This document shows, in pieces, positions 17,962 to 25,545 of a stretch of DNA of 44,105 nt. Position numbers and translations under genes: made by a program. The first letter of the stretch is position 1. The number at the start of each line of letters is the position of its first letter. The notes under the pieces were generated by a model. It was not told where the DNA came from, did no database searches, and saw nothing but the letters and a program-made list of their open reading frames with translations. Origin of the DNA: Pirellulaceae bacterium (GTDB lineage: Bacteria; Planctomycetota; Planctomycetia; Pirellulales; Pirellulaceae); assembly GCA_022446825.1 (NCBI GenBank), contig JAKVBY010000033.1, positions 48,593 to 92,697 on the forward strand. The letters run 5' to 3'.

Positions 17962-18042
17962 AAATAGCTCAGTAGATCGGCTCAACAGCGATTGATTTTT
18001 GTCTTTTCAGGGACATGCACCAATACTCCTGAAGGTGTTTAC

Positions 18043-20094
18043 GTGGCATCTTTTTCTGTTTTTTGTACGACCTGTCAAAGTAGCCTGCGCGTTGCTGACG
18101 AAAACGCGATTGGTCAGATTTTACCATGCCCGAAATGTAACAGCATGGTTCTCATCGAACGGCCAACAGAAGAAGTCGGCGAGACAACAGAGACTGCAGT
18201 AGCACCACCTATGGCGGAAGATGACGTGGCGGTGCACCAAGCACCTGTCGTCGACGTGGCTGACCCTCAAGATGATCTAGCAGCGGTTGATCCTGTTGAG
18301 CCAGTGGAGCCGGGAGTTGCGACAACTTCTGAAGATGCGTCTACAGAAGCGGTCCACTCGTCAGAGGAAAGTTTCGAAAAGAGCGATGAGCTGACTGAAG
18401 AATCAGCTCCCAGCGACTTTTCAGACGGTGATTGGTCTGCGCCGTCTCCATCCATGCGGCAACTCGTGCTGACGGGAGCTGCCGGCCTTCTAGGTGTTAT
18501 TTTAGCCTTACTCGTATTCAGTTATTTTGTTTTTCGGAAACAAGATGTGACGAATGTTTCCAGGCCTGATGAAAGCGAACCTATTGCGAATGCTTCGGAA
18601 ACGAGCCACGAGGATTCGAGTCAGCTTTTGGATTTTGCGACTTTACAAAGCGGGAGTTTGCCAGAATCTAGCGACGTGGACGAGCAAAGTCAGGCGGAAC
18701 CAGGACCCTCGCAAGAGTTGACCCCGCCTGAGCAAGGACTCGACGATCCCCATGCCTCAGAGTCCGTAGCGTTGCAAAGCGACAAAGATGCACCGCCAGG
18801 ATTTGAAAGTAAGTCTGTAGAGCGTGAAGGCGCTGCCGATACTGCCATCAATCCCGCGGTAGATAAATTGTTGACGGAGTTAGCCAAGGACAGCGAAGGC
18901 GATGCTTTAAGTGAGGAAAACTTAAGCGACTTGGAAGAACCAGCTCAAGAAGACAAAGATGAATATATTGCTCGCTTGGAAAAACCTCATTTGTCGCGGC
19001 CGCCACCACGGAATGTTGACATTGATGCACAACTCGCGATGAAACTTGTTGCCATTGAGTTTGAGAAAACACCGTTGGCGGATTTTGTCGAATTGATTTC
19101 TAGTTTAAGCACGTTACCCATTACCTTGAATGTTGAATCGCTTGCCCTAAAGAAGCTGACTCCGGAATCGACCATCACCACGAAGATGGAAGACGTTACG
19201 ATTGCCGAGATATTGGGTTCAGGGCTCGCGCCGCATGATCTGACGTTTGAACGCACGCCTCATGGGCTTTATGTGACCATTCCCAAGGCAGCAACCGCGA
19301 GAAAGGTCTCCTACGACCTATCCGATTTGGCAACTCAGTTCCCTGGACTTGATGACTGGATTTGTCAGTACGTGCTGTCGAGAATCAGCCCTGATTCCTG
19401 GCTTGAAAACGGTGGCTTGCAACGAGTTGAGGTTGTGGAGGAATCTTTGGTGGTCACGCATACCCTGGAGATTCACTTTGAGATTCTCCGGCTATGCGAA
19501 AGAATGCGCGTGGCCTGCGGTTTGAACCCGCGATTTCGATTTCCTCAGGCAACCTTTGATTTGAAACCCAAAGCAGAGCGCGCACGGGAACGTTTGGGTA
19601 CGAAATTTACCTTGAATTTTGGACAACCGCAGCGTTTGACAAAGATTCTGAAACGGTTAGCGGATGACACCGATTCGCGGATTGTCATTAATTGGGAAGC
19701 TTTGCACGCGCTGCAGTGGAACAGCAATGCGGAAGCAAAACTAATTGTTGATGGCGCGTTGTTTTCCGAAACGCTGGAGCAGTTGTTAGGACCGATGGAA
19801 TTGGGATATCGGATTGTTGACTCTAAAACGATCGAAATAACATCTCAGAACGTGTTGCATGATCGCCAGGAGATCGAATTTTATCCGCTCGCGGGCCTCG
19901 CCGACGAAGCGACGGAAGTTGCAGCAGTGATCACACAAATTTATACGAAGCTTGCAGAGCAAGAGATTTCGCTGCATAGGCAAGATGGCCATATTCAGTC
20001 GCCGCCAGGAGTTGACTATCTAGTGGTCTCTCTGACGCAACCACAGCACTCCCGCCTCTGGAAGATTTTGCAGCAATGGGAGCATCGCGATTGA
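18043..20094 (+). CDS. Zinc-ribbon, single-pass membrane protein with STN-like domains
   Basis: About 683 residues. The N-terminus begins with a two-knuckle ribbon (CTTCQSSLRV, then LPCPKCNSM), as in planctomycete MJ0042/zinc-ribbon proteins. An acidic, low-complexity linker leads to one transmembrane helix (about 137-160, LTGAAGLLGVILALLVFSYFVF), then a second acidic linker. The C-terminal half has two segments resembling secretin/TonB short N-terminal (STN) repeats: AMKLVAIEFEKTPLADFVEL through ITTKMEDVTIAEIL, and KFTLNFGQPQRLTKIL through ETLEQLLGPMELGYRIVD. The start is the GTG at 18043 with GAAGGTG five bases upstream; the frame opens earlier at 17992 without an SD. It lies directly after the pseudokinase gene, so the two may form one envelope complex. 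No secretin pore domain follows, so it is not a secretin. Confidence 0.78.
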   Translation: MASFSVFCTTCQSSLRVADENAIGQILPCPKCNSMVLIERPTEEVGETTETAVAPPMAEDDVAVHQAPVVDVADPQDDLAAVDPVEPVEPGVATTSEDASTEAVHSSEESFEKSDELTEESAPSDFSDGDWSAPSPSMRQLVLTGAAGLLGVILALLVFSYFVFRKQDVTNVSRPDESEPIANASETSHEDSSQLLDFATLQSGSLPESSDVDEQSQAEPGPSQELTPPEQGLDDPHASESVALQSDKDAPPGFESKSVEREGAADTAINPAVDKLLTELAKDSEGDALSEENLSDLEEPAQEDKDEYIARLEKPHLSRPPPRNVDIDAQLAMKLVAIEFEKTPLADFVELISSLSTLPITLNVESLALKKLTPESTITTKMEDVTIAEILGSGLAPHDLTFERTPHGLYVTIPKAATARKVSYDLSDLATQFPGLDDWICQYVLSRISPDSWLENGGLQRVEVVEESLVVTHTLEIHFEILRLCERMRVACGLNPRFRFPQATFDLKPKAERARERLGTKFTLNFGQPQRLTKILKRLADDTDSRIVINWEALHALQWNSNAEAKLIVDGALFSETLEQLLGPMELGYRIVDSKTIEITSQNVLHDRQEIEFYPLAGLADEATEVAAVITQIYTKLAEQEISLHRQDGHIQSPPGVDYLVVSLTQPQHSRLWKILQQWEHRD

Positions 20095-20144
20095 GACAAT
20101 GGGGAGGTCCCGACGCTGTGTGGAAACCAAATGTCAAGCCTGCA

Positions 20145-21158
20145 TTAAAGATTGACTTCCAAGGCCGCGGCTACTTTACGGCAGCGATCCATGGTTTCCT
20201 CAAATTGAGTAAAATCAAGTGTTTGGTATCCGTCACTCAAAGCACATTCGGGGTCGGGGTGTACTTCGAGAATCAACCCGTCCGCGCCAGCAGCGACTGC
20301 TGCGGCAGCCATGGATGGGACAAGATAGGTGTGTCCTGTTCCATGGCTCGGGTCGATGACTACGGGCAAGTGGGTTTTGTTTTGCAAGTAGGCAACCGAG
20401 GCTAAAGGTAAGGTGAAACGCGTGTGCGATTCAAACGTTCGGATACCGCGCTCGCATAGCATCACTTGGGGGTTTCCCTCGTTCAGAATATATTCTGCTG
20501 CCAGTAGTAATTCCTCTATGGTAGCGCTCGCCCCGCGTTTTAAAAGGATGGTCGAGTTTGTGTTACCCACGGCTTCTAGGAGTCGGTAATTTTGCATGTT
20601 GCGGGCACCGATTTGCAGAACATCTGCGTATCTGCTGACTAGTTCGACGTCGTCGGTGGAGACGACCTCAGTGACGATGGCCAGTCCTGTTTCTTCTCTG
20701 GCCGCAGCTAGAAATTTTAGCCCCTGTTCTTTTAGGCCCTGGAAACTGTAGGGACTGGTGCGAGGCTTGAAGGCACCACCACGAAGACCTGTAGCACCAG
20801 CCGCCTTCACGGCTTTTGCGGTTTCGATAATTTGTGTTTCGCTTTCGACACTACAGGGGCCCGCAATGACTCCGAGAGTGCCCGCACCAACGGTCAAACT
20901 ACCTACCTGGATCTGTGTAGGTTCCGGTTTGACTTCACGGCTTGCAACCTTGTAGGGTGCTAAAATCGGTACGACTTCAGCCACTCCAGGGCCGCTTTCC
21001 AGGGATTCGCGTGTGTATTCTCGTTTTTCGCCGATTGCCGCAATCACGGTCCGTTCCGTACCGTTAATCACATGTGACTTCAGCCCTAATTTTTCAACTC
21101 GCTCCACCATATGCTGAATATGCTCTTGTGAAGCATCTTTTTGCATGACAACGATCAT
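20145..21158 (-). CDS. aroF: 3-deoxy-7-phosphoheptulonate (DAHP) synthase
   Basis: This 337-residue enzyme condenses phosphoenolpyruvate with erythrose-4-phosphate, the first step of aromatic amino acid synthesis. The N-terminal ferredoxin-like domain ([17 protein letters not shown] to about 75) is the regulatory extension of the TM0343/AroG-like class. The catalytic barrel shows [66 protein letters not shown] and IDPSHGTGH with metal and substrate ligands. The ATG at 21158 has AAGGAG nine bases upstream. The frame continues 45 codons upstream, but that part crosses the leader terminator and is not protein-like. Expression is probably controlled by attenuation at the upstream leader. The gene name follows the reaction; in other systems this class is called aroA or aroG. 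Confidence 0.94.
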   Translation of the reverse strand: MIVVMQKDASQEHIQHMVERVEKLGLKSHVINGTERTVIAAIGEKREYTRESLESGPGVAEVVPILAPYKVASREVKPEPTQIQVGSLTVGAGTLGVIAGPCSVESETQIIETAKAVKAAGATGLRGGAFKPRTSPYSFQGLKEQGLKFLAAAREETGLAIVTEVVSTDDVELVSRYADVLQIGARNMQNYRLLEAVGNTNSTILLKRGASATIEELLLAAEYILNEGNPQVMLCERGIRTFESHTRFTLPLASVAYLQNKTHLPVVIDPSHGTGHTYLVPSMAAAAVAAGADGLILEVHPDPECALSDGYQTLDFTQFEETMDRCRKVAAALEVNL

Positions 21159-21224
21159 GATTAACAACTCCTTATCAACCGACGGTGAGAAAACGTGAGT
21201 AACTGTGTTTAAAAGGTCCACAAA

Positions 21225-21259
21225 AAAACCCTGACAACCGGGTGGGTTGTCAGGGTTTT
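21225..21259 (-). terminator. Intrinsic terminator of the DAHP synthase attenuator
   Basis: On the minus strand a perfect 15-bp stem, AAAACCCTGACAACC with GGTTGTCAGGGTTTT around a 5-base loop, is followed by a T run (seven T in all, 21228 to 21222). It lies between the leader peptide stop (21284) and the aroF start (21158). The 5' arm contains ACAACC, which can instead pair with GGTTGT inside the last codons of the leader peptide (21295 to 21290). CCGG/CCGG pairing across a small internal loop could extend this alternative helix, giving an antiterminator. The stem could also end transcription on the plus strand. Confidence 0.85.
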
Positions 21260-21283
21260 GAGTTTTTTGTGCGATTAATGAGT

Positions 21284-21358
21284 TTATGCACAACCTCCGG
21301 CCCCTCGAACCCGAGAGTCAGGAAAATAAAACCAGCAATAGAAATTTTGACTGTGCAT
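21284..21358 (-). CDS. Aromatic-residue-rich leader peptide upstream of DAHP synthase
   Basis: A 24-codon frame from ATG at 21358 to TAA at 21284. Residues 6-12 read FYCWFYF: three Phe, two Tyr and one Trp in seven codons, the end products of the pathway controlled by the downstream gene. The C-terminus is RGAGGCA, encoded by GC-rich DNA that can pair with the terminator. This matches the layout of amino-acid attenuators: stalling at aromatic codons when charged tRNAs are short should favour the antiterminator. Upstream, TTGCTT and CATAAT spaced by 16 bases could form a promoter that would make the transcript start very close to this ATG; the SD is weak. The peptide itself probably has no other role. 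Confidence 0.8.
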   Translation of the reverse strand: MHSQNFYCWFYFPDSRVRGAGGCA

Positions 21359-22073
21359 TCTTTTATTATGCGCAGATGCAACGACAAAGCAAGAGGAGAC
21401 TTTCAAGGAATTGTTTGAGTTCAGATTCCCTTGAAACCATGTTGACAAGATGTCCTTTGTGCGCATTTCAAGGTCCTGACGGTTTTCAATTCCCAGGAAT
21501 GGTTGGTTCGTCGGTGCTGGTGGAATACACGCCATTCGACGGTTGTCGACAAGAGATGGGAGATGTCCCCGAATGAGCATCCAAACGGTGGGAGTGAAAG
21601 GTAAATTCTAGGGAGGTGCAGCTGTTGCTGTGTGTCAACGTGTGTCAGCTTGTGACTTGCGTGACGTACGACTCGCACATGTTCGGGTTGACCAATTCTT
21701 CCAGCGCGTCGCCAAAAATAGTCAATGGTGGTTATCAGGCCACGGCTGCTGGATCAGAGGGAGTGGCTGTCGTCCCAAGGCCTGTGTCGAGGTGATCTAA
21801 AATGGCTAAGAGTTGGTTTCATGATGCCCAGGGATGCTTGATTTGGGTTAGGAGTTTGGCTACGCAGATATTTTACTTGAAAAATATGTATGCAAATCGT
21901 CGTTACAAAATGGTCTTGGAGGCATCAAAACGGTTAAGTAGCACAACTGGCCTGCGTTTTGCGAGTCCTATACGTCCTTGACGAGCGATTTCGTCGTCTT
22001 GAGAATGGGGGAACAGTAATTCAGTAGCTGGCTACTGTGGGTTGTGTGTCCATTCTTGTCATTAAGGTGCAAA
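21359..22073. other. Intergenic stretch between the DAHP leader and the corrinoid operon
   Basis: About 700 bases with no supported gene. It should hold the minus-strand promoter of the aro leader near 21364-21400 (candidate TTGCTT-N16-CATAAT) and the promoter of the plus-strand corrinoid operon. A search by eye for the cobalamin-riboswitch B12 box and for SAM-riboswitch cores in front of the operon found neither. Open frames here (for example 21286-21576 on plus) overlap the leader and look spurious. Confidence 0.5.
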
Positions 22074-22715
22074 ATGGGAAAAACTTTGGAACTCGGCAGG
22101 CGTATCGAACTCTGTTCGATGGACCAGCATTGTGAGAACATATCGCTGGGGCTTTATCGCCGGGAAAAAGGTGACTTGCAACAAGTTTCGGTGCATTCCT
22201 ACGCCGTCGGCGAAAATATCAACGGTCGGATCGAATTTGTAACCAACGCGCTCGCGCAACTTGCCGGCATGGTTCCAGATGTGGACGATCTACATTGGTT
22301 GCAATTCGAATGTTCTGGTTTTCACGTCCGGGCTCTGAAGCGATGCTTTCTCGATGTTTGTAAATTGGAGCAAGGTCGACCGTTACCAGTTAAACCACTT
22401 AGTGTGCAGGACAAGAAAGCCGGCTGCCTTGTCTCGGTTGTGCAGCATGGTAGCGGTGTCTACGAAGTCACTTCCGCTGCCAGCGACGACCGTGCAATAA
22501 AACGCTGCGAGGCATTGGCAAAGGGTTTTGCAAAAGTATGTGAAATGCAAGTGGACGAAAATAAAAAAAATCAGATTGCGTTTACTTGTGGCTGCAATCA
22601 TGACGATTTGATGGGCATGTTGATGTTCCGTGCCCAGAACGTACGTGCAGCGATGAGAGAAGAAGAAATGTCTGCGACACGCGGCGTTTTGGCAGCCCCG
22701 AGCCAACAGAAGTAA
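22074..22715 (+). CDS. Unknown protein, first gene of the corrinoid operon
   Basis: A 213-residue protein I do not recognise. It has no signal peptide or membrane helix, so it is probably cytoplasmic. The start at 22074 has AAGGTG four bases upstream; the frame opens ten codons earlier without an SD. Cysteines occur in ELCSMDQHCEN, FECSGFH, KRCFLDVCK, KRCEALAK, KVCEM and a C-terminal TCGCNHDD (about 182-189), so metal or thiol chemistry is possible. A basic, alanine-rich tail follows. It lies 58 bases upstream of the UroD-like methyltransferase gene on the same strand. The position suggests a role in methyl transfer, such as substrate binding, activation or regulation. That is inference from context only. 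Confidence 0.75.
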   Translation: MGKTLELGRRIELCSMDQHCENISLGLYRREKGDLQQVSVHSYAVGENINGRIEFVTNALAQLAGMVPDVDDLHWLQFECSGFHVRALKRCFLDVCKLEQGRPLPVKPLSVQDKKAGCLVSVVQHGSGVYEVTSAASDDRAIKRCEALAKGFAKVCEMQVDENKKNQIAFTCGCNHDDLMGMLMFRAQNVRAAMREEEMSATRGVLAAPSQQK

Positions 22716-22773
22716 GCCAATATCGAGGTGTGTGGTGGTTGTTTGTGAATGGTTAATGATGGGAGCATGATCG

Positions 22774-23826
22774 ATGGTTCAGAAGGCCGAACCCGTAAAG
22801 CCGATGAATGGCCGGCAGCGCGTTTTAGCAGCGTTGCGTGGTGATCCGGTAGATCGTACGCCTGTTTGCAATCCAACTTCGGTAGCCACTGTGGAATTGA
22901 TGGATTTGGTTGGCGCCCACTTTCCCGAGGCAAATCGCGACGCGGAAAAGATGTTTCGACTTGCTGCGACGGGATATACGGAATTGGGCTTTGACACGAT
23001 CATGCCGGTCTTCAGTATTATCCAGGAGTCTTCGGCATTGGGTTGCAACATTCAATGGGAATCAAAAGACAACTGGCCAACGGCGCGGATGAACGAACCG
23101 ATCTGGGCAGAACCAGATGATATTAAAGTGCCAGCAGATTTATTAACTCATCCCGACACGAAGTGCGTCCTAGATGCGATTGCTAAATTAAAGAAAGAGT
23201 ATGGCGAAGATGTTGCCATTGTCGGGAAAACGATGGGGCCTTGGACACTGGGGTATCATTGCTTTGGGGTCGAGCCATTTTTACTGATGTCGCTGGACGA
23301 CCCGGACAAGATGAAACGATGTCTCGAACGGATGAAAGAAATTACAATCCTTTTCGGTCTCGCCCAGATTGAAGCAGGTGCGGATGCTTTAACACTTCCA
23401 GATCATGCCACGGGGGATTTGGTGAGTGGTGATTACTACGCCACATTTCTGCAGGAAATGCACACGGAATTTGTTGACGAGATCCCCTGCCCTTTGATTT
23501 TGCATATTTGTGGTCGTACTGTCGATCGCATGGATTACATTGCTCAGACGGGCATGGCAGCATTTCACTTTGATTCGAAGAATACACCTGTTGAATCGGT
23601 CGAGGTGGTCAAAGAAAGAATTTCCTTGATTGGAAATATCAACAACCCCGAAACGTTGTATGCGAAAAATCCAGATGCAGTGCGGCAAGAAGTACTGAAT
23701 AACCTGGAAGCTGGAGTGCCGTTGGTTGGTCCAGAGTGCGCCGTACCTTTACAAACCCCGATTGAAAACCTCAAAGAAATCACACGCACTGTGTGCGATT
23801 GGCACAAGGAGCAAAGCGTTGTGTGA
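22774..23826 (+). CDS. UroD/MtaA-family corrinoid methyltransferase
   Basis: A 350-residue TIM-barrel protein of the uroporphyrinogen-decarboxylase superfamily, in the MtaA/CmuA-like branch that moves methyl groups to or from a corrinoid protein. Visible motifs are NGRQRVLAALRGDPVDRTPV at the start, KTMGPWTL and LPDHATGDLVS, and the zinc-ligand set H244-x-C246 in LILHICGRT with C322 in GPECAVP, which true decarboxylases lack. Length is normal. The ATG at 22774 has GGGAG eight bases upstream. It lies 12 bases before a homocysteine-methyltransferase-like gene, with the corrinoid protein and its reactivase downstream. It may be the enzyme that demethylates the substrate (as CmuA does) or the one passing methyl to an acceptor; the sequence does not say which, and the substrate is unknown. 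Confidence 0.88.
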   Translation: MVQKAEPVKPMNGRQRVLAALRGDPVDRTPVCNPTSVATVELMDLVGAHFPEANRDAEKMFRLAATGYTELGFDTIMPVFSIIQESSALGCNIQWESKDNWPTARMNEPIWAEPDDIKVPADLLTHPDTKCVLDAIAKLKKEYGEDVAIVGKTMGPWTLGYHCFGVEPFLLMSLDDPDKMKRCLERMKEITILFGLAQIEAGADALTLPDHATGDLVSGDYYATFLQEMHTEFVDEIPCPLILHICGRTVDRMDYIAQTGMAAFHFDSKNTPVESVEVVKERISLIGNINNPETLYAKNPDAVRQEVLNNLEAGVPLVGPECAVPLQTPIENLKEITRTVCDWHKEQSVV

Positions 23827-23838
23827 ACGCGATACCTT

Positions 23839-24714
23839 ATGAGTGATCTATTGAATCGAATCAACGCCGGAGAGATTCTGGTTTCCGACGGAGCGACCGG
23901 AACCTATCTGCAATCGAACGGCTTAGAGCCAGGTGGCTGCCCAGAAGAGTTTAACGAAAGCCACTCGGAAGTGGTGCGCCAAATGGCCGCCAACTATTTC
24001 GCCGCCGGTTCTGACATGGTGGAAACGAATTCTTTCGGCGGTAGCCGCTACATGCTGGCAAAATATGATCATGGCGACCGGGTATTTGATTTTAACCGGT
24101 TGGCTGGGGAACATGCCCGCGCGGCTGCTCCCGAAGGGCATTTTGTATTGGGTTCGATCGGTCCCACTGGAGAATTTTTGGAACCGAATGGGACTGCCAG
24201 TGAAGAAGAAATGTACGAAGTATTTGCGGAACAAGCCAAGGGCCTCGCGGCGGGTGGCGTGGATGCCTTTTGTATTGAGACCATGAGTGATTATGCTGAG
24301 ACTGCTTTAGCAATTCGTGCTGCCAAGGTAACTGGTTTGCCGGTCATTGCCACCATGACCTTCGATAAAGGACCTCGAGGCTATTTTACGATGATGGGGA
24401 TTACGCCCGCAGGCGCGGCGGAACAGCTCAGTGAGGCTGGCGCAGATATCGTCGGTTCCAATTGTGGGATCGCTATTGAGCAAATGGTGGAAATTGTTCG
24501 CGCAATGCGCGAGGCAACGGATAAGCCTATTCTGACCCATGTTAACGCCGGTATTCCGAAAATTGAAAAAGGTGAGATTGTTTATCCTCACTCTCCGGAG
24601 CATATGGCGGCGCGCATTCCCGATTTAATTGAGGCAGGCGCAAATATTGTTGGTGGATGCTGTGGTACCGGACCAGAGCATCTACAGGCCTTTGTGAACG
24701 TTGTGCGTGAATAG
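23839..24714 (+). CDS. Homocysteine S-methyltransferase-domain protein
   Basis: A 291-residue protein of the S-methyl_trans family, the zinc-dependent homocysteine-binding barrel found in MetH, BHMT and MmuM. Motifs are VSDGATGTYLQ, ETNSFGG, SIGPTGEFLEP and the zinc ligands C209 in SNCG and C274/C275 in GGCCGTGPEH. It contains only this barrel: the pterin-binding, cobalamin-binding and activation domains of MetH are absent. The cobalamin function is supplied by the next gene, about 70 bases downstream. The likely role is methyl transfer between methyl-corrinoid and a thiol such as homocysteine. BHMT-type activity with a betaine donor is the alternative. The start ATG follows the previous stop by 12 bases, so translation may be coupled. 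Confidence 0.88.
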   Translation: MSDLLNRINAGEILVSDGATGTYLQSNGLEPGGCPEEFNESHSEVVRQMAANYFAAGSDMVETNSFGGSRYMLAKYDHGDRVFDFNRLAGEHARAAAPEGHFVLGSIGPTGEFLEPNGTASEEEMYEVFAEQAKGLAAGGVDAFCIETMSDYAETALAIRAAKVTGLPVIATMTFDKGPRGYFTMMGITPAGAAEQLSEAGADIVGSNCGIAIEQMVEIVRAMREATDKPILTHVNAGIPKIEKGEIVYPHSPEHMAARIPDLIEAGANIVGGCCGTGPEHLQAFVNVVRE

Positions 24715-24783
24715 ATGAGAGTTTTGGCAAAAAACGCGTATGCATGGAAGTAGCTAAAGCCCCAAGGTGTAGTGGAGAACTTG

Positions 24784-25545
24784 ATGGCAAAGTTGGCAGA
24801 TATTGAGAACGAATTTATTCGTCAGGAGATCGAGGAATACATTGAACGCCCCGATGAGCGCGGGCATCTCATTGCGTTATATTCAAAAATAAGCCCGGAA
24901 ATGCAGACTCTTGCCGCGGGAGTCATTGATGGGCAGCACGAGGCGGTTGATGCGGGGACCCAGGCTGCTTTGGAGGATGGTGTCGAAGCATTGCAAATTA
25001 TGGATGATGGCTTGATCGCTGGTATGGCAATCGTCGGAATCAAATTTCGCGAAAATTTCATTTTCGTTCCAGAAGTTCTTTCTTGTGCACGGGCCATGAA
25101 GGCCGGCATGAAGCATATTGAACCCATTTTATCCGCTTCCGGAATTGAGCCGGTGGGGAAAATTATTATGGGAACGGTCAAAGGCGATATGCATGACATT
25201 GGAAAAAATCTTTGCATCATGATGCTGCGCGGGTCGGGGTTCGAGGTCATTGACTTGGGAGTTGATACGTCACCGGATGACTTCATTGATGCCGTGGAAG
25301 AGCATCAAGCGAATATCGTTGGAATGTCAGCCCTCTTAACAACCACCATGCCTAACATGGGACGCACGATTGAGGCATTCATTGATGCCGATCTTCGTGA
25401 TGATGTGAAGTTTATGGTTGGTGGGGCGCCGGTTACTCCCGAATTTGCCGAAGACATGGACGCGGATTCGTACGGTGATAACGCAGTAGAATGCGTGGAG
25501 GTCGCCAAACGGATGATCGAGGAATTCGAGGCCGAGCAGGCATAG
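24784..25545 (+). CDS. Corrinoid (cobalamin-binding) methyl-carrier protein
   Basis: A 253-residue protein of the MtaC/MtbC type that shuttles methyl groups on cobalt. A MetH-like helical cap domain (about 45-125) precedes a B12-binding Rossmann domain with GTVKGDMHDIGKN (H137 is the expected lower ligand to cobalt), MSALLTTTMPNM and VGGAPVTPEFAEDM. An N-terminal stretch of about 40 residues precedes the cap. The ATG at 24784 with GGAG six bases upstream is preferred over an in-frame GTG at 24772. Its stop codon is immediately followed by the ATG of the ferredoxin reactivase, indicating coupled translation. It is the central component on which the two methyltransferases of the operon would act. 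Confidence 0.93.
   Translation: MAKLADIENEFIRQEIEEYIERPDERGHLIALYSKISPEMQTLAAGVIDGQHEAVDAGTQAALEDGVEALQIMDDGLIAGMAIVGIKFRENFIFVPEVLSCARAMKAGMKHIEPILSASGIEPVGKIIMGTVKGDMHDIGKNLCIMMLRGSGFEVIDLGVDTSPDDFIDAVEEHQANIVGMSALLTTTMPNMGRTIEAFIDADLRDDVKFMVGGAPVTPEFAEDMDADSYGDNAVECVEVAKRMIEEFEAEQA

Noticed and set aside
21600-22073. Possible cobalamin or SAM riboswitch before the corrinoid operon
   Set aside because: Neither the B12 box nor a SAM-riboswitch core was found by eye. A covariance-model search would settle it.
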